A stretch of 64,000 nt of DNA from Spongiactinospora sp. TRM90649 (GTDB lineage: Bacteria; Actinomycetota; Actinomycetes; Streptosporangiales; Streptosporangiaceae). The notes below the pieces were generated by a model. It saw only the letters and a list, made by a program, of their open reading frames with translations, was not told where the DNA came from and searched no databases. Shown in pieces: positions 15,360 through 23,490 of this stretch. Where the stretch lies: the NCBI RefSeq assembly GCF_029382225.1, contig NZ_JARLTC010000032.1:62001-126000 (forward strand), given 5' to 3'. Every line of letters starts with the position of its first letter. The first letter of the stretch is position 1. The translations under genes were made by a program, and so were the position numbers.

Positions 15360-16256
15360 ATGAAGGAACCCCATTTCTTGATGAACGTTTTCTTTGGGCT
15401 GCGCCCGAACCGCATTCTGGCCACCTCCCTCCTCGGCGCGATGCTCGTCGGAGGCGCCACCCTCGGCGCGGGCCAGACCGCACAGGCAGACACCATCGAG
15501 CAAGAGATCATGCTGAAGGGAACGACCAGGGCGTCCTACTTCTGGGACGACTCCTCCGGCCGTGCAGGTGACACCGGGCTGCCGGCCATCGGCAAGCCCA
15601 TGCAGAAGGGCATGTTCGCCAGCCCGAGCTGGCCCCTCGGCACCGAGGGATACGTGACCTACAAGGGCAAGACCGCCAAGTTCTTCATCGGCGACCGCGG
15701 TCCCGGCATCCCGTCGAACCGGGGCGTCATGCTCGACATCGACGCCAAGACCTTCGCCGACTTGACCGGTGGCCGGTTCAACACCAGCACGCTGATGGTG
15801 AACGGCAACGGCGGCATGGGCCACATCCAGATCGACTACGCGATCACCAAGTGGGGCAAGGGCCCGGGCAAGAAGAACTTCCCGGTCGCCTTCTCCACCG
15901 GCGCGTGGAGCAAGGTCGACCGCAACCCGGCCGCGCCGCCGAAGGTCGAGAAGACCCGCGAGCTGAAGGCCGCGCCGCCGAAGCCGGCCGAGAAGCCGGA
16001 CGGCCCGGCCTCCGACGGAGCACCGCTCTCCCTGGGCGGCCCCGCCCCGTACGGCGCCGCGTCCAGCCCCGAGCTCGCGCCGAAGGCCGCCGACACGGAC
16101 ACGTCCACGTCGGGGCAGGCCGCCGCGCCGCGCACCGAGGAGAACGGCCCGCCCACGGCCGGTCTCGTGGCCCTGGTGGGCCTGGGTGCGGCAGGTATCG
16201 GCCTGTACGCGGGCCGTGACCGCCTCCGCCGTCTCGTGCGGCGCGACCCTGCCTGA
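15360..16256 (+). CDS. Secreted, membrane-anchored DPBB (RlpA-like) cell-wall protein under c-di-AMP control
   Basis: 298 residues from ATG at 15360, or 291 from ATG at 15381. Signal peptide with cleavage near AQA-DT (residue 44). The core (about residues 55-165) has the double-psi beta-barrel pattern of RlpA/expansin-like proteins: TRASYFWDD, GTEGYVTYKGKTAKFFIGDRGPG (DRGP at 112-115), then MLDIDAKTFADLTGG. A Pro/Ala-rich spacer follows, and a C-terminal hydrophobic helix with a basic tail (GLVALVGLGAAGIGLYAGRDRLRRLVRR) anchors it; no LPxTG motif. Rpf and RlpA proteins share this fold and cut or bind peptidoglycan, which fits the c-di-AMP riboswitch upstream. The catalytic residues of lytic transglycosylases are not clearly present. 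Confidence 0.75.
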   Translation: MKEPHFLMNVFFGLRPNRILATSLLGAMLVGGATLGAGQTAQADTIEQEIMLKGTTRASYFWDDSSGRAGDTGLPAIGKPMQKGMFASPSWPLGTEGYVTYKGKTAKFFIGDRGPGIPSNRGVMLDIDAKTFADLTGGRFNTSTLMVNGNGGMGHIQIDYAITKWGKGPGKKNFPVAFSTGAWSKVDRNPAAPPKVEKTRELKAAPPKPAEKPDGPASDGAPLSLGGPAPYGAASSPELAPKAADTDTSTSGQAAAPRTEENGPPTAGLVALVGLGAAGIGLYAGRDRLRRLVRRDPA

Positions 16257-16325
16257 TCCGACCCGTCCGATCTGATTTCAAGATCCGACAAACGTCAGAT
16301 CCGGCTCAACAAGATCCATCCCCGA

Positions 16326-16356
16326 GGGGGCCGCCCACCCACCATGGGCGGCCCCC
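16326..16356 (+). terminator. Terminator of the DPBB gene
   Basis: GGGGGCCGCCCA (16326-16337) pairs perfectly with TGGGCGGCCCCC (16345-16356), a 12-bp stem with a 7-base loop, 70 bases after the stop. Confidence 0.8.
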
Positions 16357-16371
16357 ACCCCCTCTCGTCGG

Positions 16372-16398
16372 GGAAATCGAGGAAATCGGGGAAATCGA
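16372..16398 (+). repeat. Three 9-bp tandem repeats
   Basis: GGAAATCGA, GGAAATCGG, GGAAATCGA run head to tail between two terminator hairpins. Non-coding, no further copies seen in the window. Confidence 0.6.
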
Positions 16399-16500
16399 GC
16401 CCCGGCGTTCGCCGCCCCGTGCGATCGCCACGGGACGGCCGTCATCCCGGCGGCCGTGCTCCCCGGTCACGCGACCTCTCCCTTGGCGTGACCGGCCAGG

Positions 16501-16529
16501 ACGGGCGCCCTTCCGCCAAGGGCGCCCGT
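16501..16529 (+). terminator. Strong hairpin before the hydrolase gene
   Basis: ACGGGCGCCCTT (16501-16512) and AAGGGCGCCCGT (16518-16529) form a perfect 12-bp stem with a 5-base loop, 40 bases before the hydrolase ATG, followed by TCTT. It could insulate the hydrolase from upstream transcription or lie in its leader as an attenuator. The rest of the 311-base gap from 16257 holds only the other hairpin and the 9-bp repeats. Confidence 0.65.
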
Positions 16530-16568
16530 TCTTGCATGTCATGCCAACCGAATGAGATTCTGGTCTTC

Positions 16569-17453
16569 ATGACGCAGCACGCCCCCGCCAACGGCATCGA
16601 GATCGCGTACGACACCTTCGGTGGCCCCGGCGATAGACCGCTGCTGCTCGTCATCGGTCTGGCCACTCAGATGATCTTCTGGGACGACGCCTTCTGCGCG
16701 CGGCTCGCCGCCGACGGCCACCACGTCGTCCGGTTCGACAACCGGGACTCCGGCCTTTCCACCCAGTTGACCGGGGCCGGTGTGCCCGATCTGGCGGCCG
16801 TACTGTCGGGCGACGGCGACGTGCCGTACCTGATCGAGGACATGGCCGACGACACCGCCGCGCTGATGGACGCGCTGGGCTGGGAGAGCTGCCATGTGGC
16901 CGGGGCGTCGATGGGCGGCATGATCGCCCAGTCGCTGGCGATCCGGCACCCGGCCCGGGTGCGCAGCCTCACCTCGATCATGTCCACCCCCGCCGCCTCC
17001 ATCGGCGAGCCCACCGAGGCGGCGCTGGCCGCCCTGCTGTCCCCGCCAGGCAGGAACCGCGAGGAGGCGATCCGGCAGGCGCTGAGCGTGTGGAGCGTGA
17101 TCGGCTCGCCCGGCTACCCGCTCGACCGCGAACGGCTGACCCGCCTGTCCTCGATCGCCTACGACCGGGCCGGCGACCCCACGGGCTCCGCCAGGCAGCT
17201 CGCGGCGATCCTGGCCTCGCCGGACCGCACGCCCGGCCTCGCCGGGCTGTCGGTGCCGTCGCTGGTGCTGCACGGCCAGGACGACCAGCTCATCCGGCTC
17301 GCGGGCGGCCTCGCCACCGCGGCGGCGATCCCCGGCTCCCGGCTGCTCACCTTCCCCGGTATGGGGCACGACCTGCCGTACCCGCTGTGGAACACGATCA
17401 TCACGGAGATCGGCGAGCTGACGGGAGCCGCGGAACGGCTTCGCGCCGCGTAG
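16569..17453 (+). CDS. Alpha/beta hydrolase
   Basis: 294 residues from ATG at 16569; no strong ribosome binding site, and an in-frame ATG at 16536 or so would add a few residues. The nucleophile elbow is GASMGG (Ser near residue 114), preceded by VVRFDNRDSGLST, the typical strand-4 loop; the acid lies in LHGQDDQLIRLAGG and the histidine in FPGMGHDLPY. This layout matches esterase/aclacinomycin-methylesterase-type hydrolases (RdmC-like). The substrate is unknown and neighbours do not help. Confidence 0.85.
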   Translation: MTQHAPANGIEIAYDTFGGPGDRPLLLVIGLATQMIFWDDAFCARLAADGHHVVRFDNRDSGLSTQLTGAGVPDLAAVLSGDGDVPYLIEDMADDTAALMDALGWESCHVAGASMGGMIAQSLAIRHPARVRSLTSIMSTPAASIGEPTEAALAALLSPPGRNREEAIRQALSVWSVIGSPGYPLDRERLTRLSSIAYDRAGDPTGSARQLAAILASPDRTPGLAGLSVPSLVLHGQDDQLIRLAGGLATAAAIPGSRLLTFPGMGHDLPYPLWNTIITEIGELTGAAERLRAA

Positions 17454-17713
17454 CGGACGGGAACACCCGGGGAGCGGCGGGGTCTTGGCCGCTCCGTGAG
17501 CGATCGGGCGGCGGCGAGCCCGCGCCGGCACGAATACCGCCTGCGATCCCTCGGTCCGGGGTAGCCCGTCGCGCTCAGCCTAGGAGTAAAGACGGTCAAG
17601 ATCCCGCGCGGGCCGTCATCCGGTGGTAGGAACGGCCGCCTCAGAGGCAGAGGAATCCCTCCCGGTTATAACAATTCACCGCGAAGCTATTCGAGCCACG
17701 ATCAGCGGCGCGA

Positions 17714-18925
17714 TCAGGCGTCCTGAATGATCGCCTTCTCATCGCGTTTGAAGATCAGAACATTGTCCACATAGGACCGCACGGCCTCAGGGAGCCCGAT
17801 GTCGCCACCCGCCGCCTCCGACCGGAACCACCGGTGGTCGAGCACCTCGTGGAAGAGCTGTGCCGGTTCCAGCTTGCCGCGCAGCGCGGCCGGGATGGCC
17901 TCGATGGTGGGCTGGAAGACCTCGGCCAGCCAGCGGTGGGCCACGATCGCCTCGTCCTCGTGGCGCAGGCCGTTCTGCACCCGGAAGGAGTCGAGGTCGT
18001 TGAGCAGCCGCCTGGCCTGGTTCTCCTCGACGTCCAGGCCGGTCAGCCGGATCAACCGGCGCTGGTGGTGTCCGGCGTCCACGACCTTCGGCCGCACGAT
18101 CAGCCGGCCGGTGCCCGCCTTGCGGCGCACCATCATCTCGGCCACGTCGAACCCGAGCAGGTTCAGCCGCCGGATGCGCTGCTCGACCCGGTGCCAGTCC
18201 ACCTCCTCGATGATCTCGTCCTGGGTGAGCTCCTTCCACAGTCGCGTGTAGCGCCCGCAGATCTCACCGGCGATGGTCTCGGGGTCGATCGAGGGGTGCA
18301 GCAGGCCGCCCGCCTCCAGGTCGAGCATCTCGCCGAAGATGTTCATGTGCGCGATGTCGATGTCGTGCGCGCGCTGGCCCTCGCTGATCATCGGGTGCAG
18401 CTCGCCGGTCTCCGCGTCCACCAGGTAGGCGGCGAACGCGCCCGCGTCGCGGCGGAACAGCGTGTTGGACAGCGAGCAGTCGCCCCAGAAGAAGCCGGTC
18501 AGGTGCAGCCGGACCAGCAGCACGGCCAGGGCGTCGAGCAGGCGGGTCAGGGTCTCCGGGCGCAGCGTGCCCGACATCACCGCCCGGTAGGGGAGCGAGA
18601 ACTGCAGGTGCCTGGTGACCAGGGCGGAGTCCAGCGGCTCGCCGTCCGCGCCGGTACGGCCGGTCACCACGGCGACCGGCTCCACCGAGGGGGCGTCGAG
18701 CCTGGCCAGGTCCCACAGCAGGCGGTACTCCGCCTTGGCGTACCGCTCGCTGATCTCCTTGATCGCGTAGACGTCGCCGGACACCCGGACGAAGCGGACG
18801 ACGTGCCGGGAGATGCCTCGTGGCAGCGGGACGAGGCGGTGCTCGGGCCACTGCTCAAGCGGAACATCCCAGGGCAGGCGGATGAGATCGGGATCGCTCG
18901 GCGCGCCCGTCATCTGCAGCGGCAA
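17714..18925 (-). CDS. DUF4032 protein with kinase-like N-terminal domain
   Basis: 403 residues from TTG at 18925 (GAGGAG eight bases upstream); ATG at 18913 is an alternative. The N-terminal 200 residues look like a small kinase fold of the lipopolysaccharide-kinase type: YAIKEIS (possible ATP lysine), HLTGFFWGDCSLSNTLFR as catalytic loop and AYLVDAETGE in the place of DFG. The C-terminal 180 residues correspond to DUF4032. Widely conserved in actinobacteria with no known substrate. The downstream 17454-17713 gap carries no visible feature. Confidence 0.75.
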   Translation of the reverse strand: MPLQMTGAPSDPDLIRLPWDVPLEQWPEHRLVPLPRGISRHVVRFVRVSGDVYAIKEISERYAKAEYRLLWDLARLDAPSVEPVAVVTGRTGADGEPLDSALVTRHLQFSLPYRAVMSGTLRPETLTRLLDALAVLLVRLHLTGFFWGDCSLSNTLFRRDAGAFAAYLVDAETGELHPMISEGQRAHDIDIAHMNIFGEMLDLEAGGLLHPSIDPETIAGEICGRYTRLWKELTQDEIIEEVDWHRVEQRIRRLNLLGFDVAEMMVRRKAGTGRLIVRPKVVDAGHHQRRLIRLTGLDVEENQARRLLNDLDSFRVQNGLRHEDEAIVAHRWLAEVFQPTIEAIPAALRGKLEPAQLFHEVLDHRWFRSEAAGGDIGLPEAVRSYVDNVLIFKRDEKAIIQDA

Positions 18926-18979
18926 CCCATCGCTCCTCGGGGTGAGATCGGTGTGCTCTCCAAGGAGGAGGTTAGTGGC

Positions 18980-19651
18980 TTATGTGATGCTTTTTGGTTC
19001 GATGGGCGAATGTGTCATGTCTTGTGCCGTCCTGGTGGGAGTCGCCCGCCGCCGGGTGACGGCGGCCAGCTCCGCCTCGCTCAGCACCCTCGGCTCGCCG
19101 ATCGCCCGCGCCCGGACGTAGACCTCGCACAGCCACTCCAGCAGCCTGGCCGCCTCGAACGCCGCCGCCAGGTCGGCGCCGAACGTCACTCCGCCGTGGT
19201 TGGCGATCAGCGCCGCGCGCCGTCCCGCCAGCGCCGTCCGGACGTTTTCGGCCAGCTCGGCGGTGCCGTAGGTGGCGTACTCGGCGACCCTGACCGGGCC
19301 GCCGAGCAGCAGGATGTCGTAGTGGATCGGCGGCAGCTCGGTCATCGTGAGCGCCACCGCCGTGCCGTGCGCCGAGTGGGTGTGCACCACCGCCCCGGCG
19401 CCGGTGTCGGCGTAGATCCCCAGGTGCATGGGCGTCTCAGAGGACGGCTCCACGTCGCCGTCCACCCACCGCCCGGTGAGGTCGATGACCGGGCAGTCCT
19501 CCGGCTCGATCCGGTCCAGAGGGAACCCTGAGGGGGTCACGGCGACCAGCTCGCCCTCGCGCACGCTCAGGTTGCCCGACGCCCCGACCACCATTCCCAG
19601 ACCGGCGATCCGCCGGCCGTACGCACAGATCTCCCGCCGCGCCTCGGCCAT
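18980..19651 (-). CDS. Class II aldolase/adducin-family protein
   Basis: 223 residues from ATG at 19651 (GAGGGC spaced eight bases); ATG at 19657 is also possible. Zinc-dependent aldolase pattern: GNLSVREGELVAVTPSG near the start, VVHTHSAHGTA (zinc histidines) and ALIANHGGVTFG (third histidine), as in fuculose-phosphate aldolase and ribulose-phosphate epimerase-like enzymes. The acid residue is likely E73 in SSETPMHLGIY. No sugar kinase or transporter is adjacent, so the substrate cannot be named. It lies 54 bases upstream of the DUF4032 gene on the same strand. Confidence 0.83.
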   Translation of the reverse strand: MAEARREICAYGRRIAGLGMVVGASGNLSVREGELVAVTPSGFPLDRIEPEDCPVIDLTGRWVDGDVEPSSETPMHLGIYADTGAGAVVHTHSAHGTAVALTMTELPPIHYDILLLGGPVRVAEYATYGTAELAENVRTALAGRRAALIANHGGVTFGADLAAAFEAARLLEWLCEVYVRARAIGEPRVLSEAELAAVTRRRATPTRTAQDMTHSPIEPKSIT

Positions 19652-19874
19652 CAGCATGCCCTCAACCTAGCCCTCGCCGCCGCGCGGGCCGAGTGCGGCT
19701 ACTCCCCGGACGACCATGCCGCCGGGGCATCAAATGGTTACTTTGAGTAGTCATCTCTCGCACCGTGCGGCGAGTTCCACCGGCCGCCCGCAGGTAAGGG
19801 TTACCAATGGTTAACGCAGGTAGCGGTCGGTGACCGGAACCCGGGGCCGATCGCTGACACGGAGGGAGACCCCC

Positions 19875-20825
19875 ATGGCCGTTCCGAGCCGTTGCGCCGC
19901 GATGCCCGTCCACCACCAGATGCTCGCGGCCCGCCCGGGCTACGCCGTCGCGCTGGCGGCCATCGAGAACGAGACGCTCAACCGCAAGGTCGTGCGTGCC
20001 CCCGCCAGGACCGAGGTCGTCACCGTCCCGGTCGTCGTCCACGTGGTGTACGCCAAGGCCGAGCAGGACATCGCTCAGGAGCAGATCGACAGCCAGATCG
20101 AGATCCTCAACCGCGACTTCCGTAAGGCCAACGCCGACGCGGGCAAGGTGCCCGATGTCTGGAAGAACCTCGCCGCCGACCCGCTGCTCGAATTCAAGCT
20201 GGCGGGCACCGACCCGCAGGGGAAGAAGACCACGGGCGTCGTCCGCACGAAGACGTCCGTGGCGGCCTTCGGCACCGACGACGGGGTGAAGAAGGCGGAC
20301 CGGGGCGGGGCCGCGGCATGGCCCGCGGACCGCTACCTGAATGTGTGGGTGTGCGCGCTGGACGGCGTGCTCGGCTACGGGCAGTTCCCCGGAGGCCCCG
20401 CCGAGACCGACGGGGTGGTGATCCACCACGCCGCCTTCGGCTCGACCGGCACCGCCGCCGCGCCGTACGACCTGGGGCGCACCGCGACCCACGAGATCGG
20501 CCACTGGCTGAACCTGCGCCACATCTGGGGCGACGACGACAGCGGCTGCTCGGGCGGCGACTTCGTCGACGACACCCCCAACCAGGCCGGGTTCAACCGG
20601 GGGATGCCCACCTTTCCCTCGGTGAGCTGCGACAACGGCCCCAACGGCGACATGTTCATGAACTTCATGGACTACACCGACGACGCGGGCACCTGCATGT
20701 TCACCAAGGGCCAGGTCGAGCGCATGGACGCCTGCCTGGCGGGCCCCCGGTCGTCGTTCCTGCCCGGCTCGGTGCGCAGGCAGTTGCGGGTCGAGGTGCC
20801 GGCCAAGAGCGCCAAGCGGATGTGA
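19875..20825 (+). CDS. M43-type (pappalysin/cytophagalysin) zinc metalloprotease
   Basis: 316 residues from ATG at 19875, ribosome binding site GGAGGGAG (19861-19868). Extended zinc motif HEIGHWLNLRH (H206, E207, H210, H216) and Met-turn NFMDYTDD (M265), the metzincin signature of family M43. Paired cysteines (C225/C252, C274/C287) suit an extracellular fold. There is no hydrophobic signal peptide: the N-terminus reads MAVPSRCAAMPVHHQMLAAR. This RC...MPVHH start may be a propeptide with a cysteine switch. Export route therefore unclear. Confidence 0.85.
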   Translation: MAVPSRCAAMPVHHQMLAARPGYAVALAAIENETLNRKVVRAPARTEVVTVPVVVHVVYAKAEQDIAQEQIDSQIEILNRDFRKANADAGKVPDVWKNLAADPLLEFKLAGTDPQGKKTTGVVRTKTSVAAFGTDDGVKKADRGGAAAWPADRYLNVWVCALDGVLGYGQFPGGPAETDGVVIHHAAFGSTGTAAAPYDLGRTATHEIGHWLNLRHIWGDDDSGCSGGDFVDDTPNQAGFNRGMPTFPSVSCDNGPNGDMFMNFMDYTDDAGTCMFTKGQVERMDACLAGPRSSFLPGSVRRQLRVEVPAKSAKRM

Positions 20826-20855
20826 CCACTGTGGAAAAGCGTGCGGGAACGCGGA

Positions 20856-20884
20856 TGGCCGGCCACCCATGAGGTGACCGGCCA
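20856..20884. terminator. Bidirectional hairpin between protease and cspA
   Basis: TGGCCGG (20856-20862) pairs with CCGGCCA (20878-20884), with an inner CACC/GGTG stem and a 5-base loop. It separates the two convergent gene ends. Confidence 0.6.
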
Positions 20885-20895
20885 AGGGGCCCCGA

Positions 20896-21099
20896 TCAGA
20901 TCGGGGTGATGTTCTCCGCCTGCGGGCCCTTCTGGCCCTGAGTCACGTCGAAGGACACCTTCTGGCCCTCGTGCAGCTCCCGATAGCCCTGGGCGGCGAT
21001 GTTCGAGTAGTGCGCGAAGACGTCGGCGCCGCCGCCGTCCTGGGCGATGAAGCCGAAACCCTTTTCAGAGTTGAACCACTTGACGACCCCGGTGGCCAT
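20896..21099 (-). CDS. Cold-shock protein, CspA family
   Basis: 67-residue single cold-shock domain RNA chaperone. RNP1 KGFGFI and RNP2 VFAHYS are intact, as is the ending KGPQAENI. Starts at ATG 21099 behind AAGGAGACAAAC. Lone gene; its upstream region on the minus strand contains a hairpin followed by a U-run (21190-21230) that may control it. Confidence 0.95.
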   Translation of the reverse strand: MATGVVKWFNSEKGFGFIAQDGGGADVFAHYSNIAAQGYRELHEGQKVSFDVTQGQKGPQAENITPI

Positions 21100-21189
21100 T
21101 GTTTGTCTCCTTTGTTACCGGGCATAGCCGGAATCCGCACCGTACGGAATTCCGCGTTGCCGTGATGAACCCCATCCGGAGATGACCGG

Positions 21190-21230
21190 TAAACAAAAAT
21201 GCACCTGCAGGTTACGTCCCGTCAGGTGCA
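21190..21230 (-). terminator. Intrinsic terminator or attenuator upstream of cspA
   Basis: Read on the minus strand, TGCACCTG (21230-21223) pairs with CAGGTGCA (21207-21200), followed by TTTTTGTTT: a classical rho-independent terminator. It could end the transcript of the acyltransferase gene (stop at 21535) or attenuate the cspA leader, whose start is 100 bases further on. Confidence 0.65.
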
Positions 21231-21534
21231 TGCAAAGTCTCATGGGTACCACAACTGCAACTGAGTTAATCGTAGCACAGCGCCGCACCGGTGCCGCGCC
21301 TCCCGGGAAGCTTCCCGGACCCGGCCTGTGCATGTCCAAGCAGGTGAGCCAAGCTCATGACCGGTTCGGCCCGGCTCGCCGCCCGGCACGGGCCTCCGGG
21401 CGGCGGCTTTCCCCGGAATGCACACCAAATGCGCAGGATGCCGGACGGCGAAGCCACGCAGAGTGCTGCTATTCACGACGTGGTGTGATTTCCGGAGGTA
21501 GCTGTAATGGCCGGCGGTCACCGTGTGGTTCTGC
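21231..21534. other. Gap with no supported gene
   Basis: About 300 bases of slightly lower GC between the hairpin and the end of the acyltransferase gene. Short open frames on both strands (to about 130 codons) show no recognisable domain, no good ribosome binding site and unusual composition (Cys- and His-rich). The region may carry the cspA promoter. Confidence 0.4.
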
Positions 21535-22647
21535 TCACAACACCCTCTTGGCGTACGGCAGGGATCTGACCAGATAGGCGAACCCCCAGCACAACGGCAG
21601 TGCGAGCAGGCAGACCAGAGCGAACTTCCAGATCGCCGCCGCCTGGAACCCGGCCAGCGCGAGGCTCAGCCCAACGAGCACCACGGGGTGCACGAAGTAG
21701 ACCGTGTAGGCGTGCCGGGAGAGGAACCCGGAGACCGGCCCCTGGCGGTCGAGACGTTCACGGAAGAGCGCGAGCAGCCCCACGCTCACCCCTACCGCGA
21801 ACACCGCCTCCCAGGTGGAAAGCGCCAGCGACTGCCACACGCCGGGGGCGCGCCCCAGGGCGAACGGCGCCAGCAACGGTGTGACGACGCCCGCGACGGC
21901 GAACCCGGCCCAGCCCGCCCGGCGCGGCAGCGCCTCCAGCCAGCCCCGGCGATGGGCGGCCACGCCCACCGCGAACATGGCGGCGTACTGCGGCAGGTAC
22001 GCAGGTGTCGGCAGCCCGAGCACCGGCACGTAGAGGCCGACCGGCACCAGGAACCGCCACAGGAACGTCGCGACGGCCAGCGCCAGCGTGAACAGCGCGA
22101 CCGCCCGCAGGCCCGGCGCTCGCGGAGTGGCCGCAGGCCCGGCGGGGGAGCGCCGGCCGCGTGCGCGGTAGACCACGTAGATCGCGCTGAAGACGAGCAG
22201 CACCTCCACGAACCACATCGGCCCCGGATCCCAGGTCAGCAGGTAGAACAGCCAGTACGGCACGTCGGGCAGCCCGGTCGCGGCCCGGACCGCCGGATAG
22301 GCGTTGAAGTTGACCAGCGGGCGCAGCACCACGAGGAACACCAGCAGCGGCACGCCCAGCCGCAGGAGCCGGTCGCGGAAGAAGGCCCGCCCGCCCTTGC
22401 GGTCGAGGGCGCCGGGGGTGAAGTAGCCGGAGATCAGGAAGAACAGGCCCATGAAGAACGCCTGGTCGAGGGCGACCATCAGGTCCAGTAAGCGGCCGGA
22501 GGCGTCCTCGGCGGGCTCGAAGTAGTACCAGGCGTCGATGCCGCCGTAGGTGACGGCCACGTGGTGCACCACCACGAGGGCGGTCAGCGCGACGCGCAGG
22601 TTGTCGACGTATCGCAGGCGGCTTCCCGTCACGTGGCGTTCGGTCAA
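21535..22647 (-). CDS. Acyltransferase-3 family membrane protein
   Basis: 370 residues from TTG at 22647, which overlaps the TGA of the upstream TetR gene (TTGA) with GGAGGGG before it; translation is coupled. About ten hydrophobic helices. The family start RLRYVDNLRVALTALVVVHH carries the catalytic-type histidine pair (VVHHVAV), and FFLISGYFTPGAL follows. Such proteins O-acetylate or acylate surface glycans, lipids or antibiotics. Probably controlled by the TetR protein encoded with it. Confidence 0.85.
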   Translation of the reverse strand: MTERHVTGSRLRYVDNLRVALTALVVVHHVAVTYGGIDAWYYFEPAEDASGRLLDLMVALDQAFFMGLFFLISGYFTPGALDRKGGRAFFRDRLLRLGVPLLVFLVVLRPLVNFNAYPAVRAATGLPDVPYWLFYLLTWDPGPMWFVEVLLVFSAIYVVYRARGRRSPAGPAATPRAPGLRAVALFTLALAVATFLWRFLVPVGLYVPVLGLPTPAYLPQYAAMFAVGVAAHRRGWLEALPRRAGWAGFAVAGVVTPLLAPFALGRAPGVWQSLALSTWEAVFAVGVSVGLLALFRERLDRQGPVSGFLSRHAYTVYFVHPVVLVGLSLALAGFQAAAIWKFALVCLLALPLCWGFAYLVRSLPYAKRVL

Positions 22648-23279
22648 GGGGGATCCCCTCCACGGGTGGCGCGGTCGAAGTGGTCGGCCAGTTCCCTGGC
22701 GTGGGTGTCGATGTCGTGGCCCGGGTGGGTCACCCAGTAGGCGAACATGTGCTCGATGGCGGCGTTGTGGGTGACCGCCATCACCCGAATGTCGAAGTCG
22801 CGGAACTCGCCGGTGCTCTGCCCTAGCCGGTAGATGTCCTCCAGGGACCGGTACAACCCTTCGTTGGCCTCCATGCCGTAGCGCAGACCGCCGCCGGGGG
22901 CGCGCATGTGATTGAAGATCTCGTGGAGCGCCTGGATCTGCTCGCGATGGTCGCGCATGTGCTCGGCGGCGCCGAGGATCTGCGTGCGCAGCAGCACCGC
23001 GGCCGACCGCTCGCCCTCCATGCGTTCGAGGACGAACGCCACCGTCTCGGCGTAGATGCTGTCCACCACCTCCTCCATCAGCTCGTTCTTCGAGGTGAAG
23101 TGGTAGGAGATGACCCCCTTGCTGATGCCGGCCCGCTTGGCGATCAGGGTGAGTGAGGCGGCGCCGTAGCCCACCTCCGCGAGGACCTCGATGGCCGAGG
23201 CCACGATCTGGGCACGCCTGGCCTGCTCTATGAACGAGCGCTTGGGTGGGTCGTCGTCCCGACCCTCTGCTTGAGCCAT
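22644..23279 (-). CDS. TetR-family regulator of the acyltransferase operon
   Basis: 211 residues, ATG at 23279 preceded by GGAGGGCC. HTH region ASAIEVLAEVGYGAASLTLIAKRAGISKGVISYHFTSKNEL is typical. It is first gene of a two-gene unit with the acyltransferase (4-base overlap). The promoter region carries a good palindrome at 23296-23319, so autorepression with control of acylation is likely. Confidence 0.87.
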   Translation of the reverse strand: MAQAEGRDDDPPKRSFIEQARRAQIVASAIEVLAEVGYGAASLTLIAKRAGISKGVISYHFTSKNELMEEVVDSIYAETVAFVLERMEGERSAAVLLRTQILGAAEHMRDHREQIQALHEIFNHMRAPGGGLRYGMEANEGLYRSLEDIYRLGQSTGEFRDFDIRVMAVTHNAAIEHMFAYWVTHPGHDIDTHARELADHFDRATRGGDPP

Positions 23280-23295
23280 CTGGCCCTCCGATCAA

Positions 23296-23319
23296 TTTTC
23301 TGGCCGCATGGCCAAAAAA
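23296..23319. promoter_or_regulatory. Candidate TetR operator of the acyltransferase operon
   Basis: TTTTCTGGCC (23296-23305) and GGCCAAAAAA (23310-23319) form a near-perfect inverted repeat (9 of 10) around GCAT, 17 bases upstream of the tetR start. A further TGGCC lies at 23334-23338. Confidence 0.65.
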
Positions 23320-23444
23320 TAGCACACGCGGTCTGGCCGGGTAGGCGCGAAATCGGGATGGCGGCGAGGAGGTCACGGCTCGGTTGAGACGCCGGGATGG
23401 GCTTGACGCTGGGACGTGGGGCTACGTACCTTCGGGCAATCGGT

Positions 23445-23459
23445 TAGGAAACTTTCCTA
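23445..23459. promoter_or_regulatory. Palindromic operator of ngcEFG
   Basis: TAGGAAACTTTCCTA is a perfect odd palindrome (seven-base arms, central C) 32 bases before the ngcE start. Sites of this form are known to me ahead of chitin-utilisation genes in actinomycetes and resemble ROK-type operators; the cognate regulator is not in the window. It is unlike the DasR box. Confidence 0.65.
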
Positions 23460-23490
23460 TTCTGGAAACCCCCCATACACGGGAGCATTG

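Noticed and set aside
17834..19531. Long plus-strand open frame over the DUF4032 and aldolase genes
   Set aside because: Antisense shadow of two clearly recognisable genes; composition low in Ile/Lys, no domain.
21182..21577. Open frames on both strands in the gap downstream of the acyltransferase gene
   Set aside because: No domain, poor starts, Cys/His-rich odd composition; one runs into the real acyltransferase gene.
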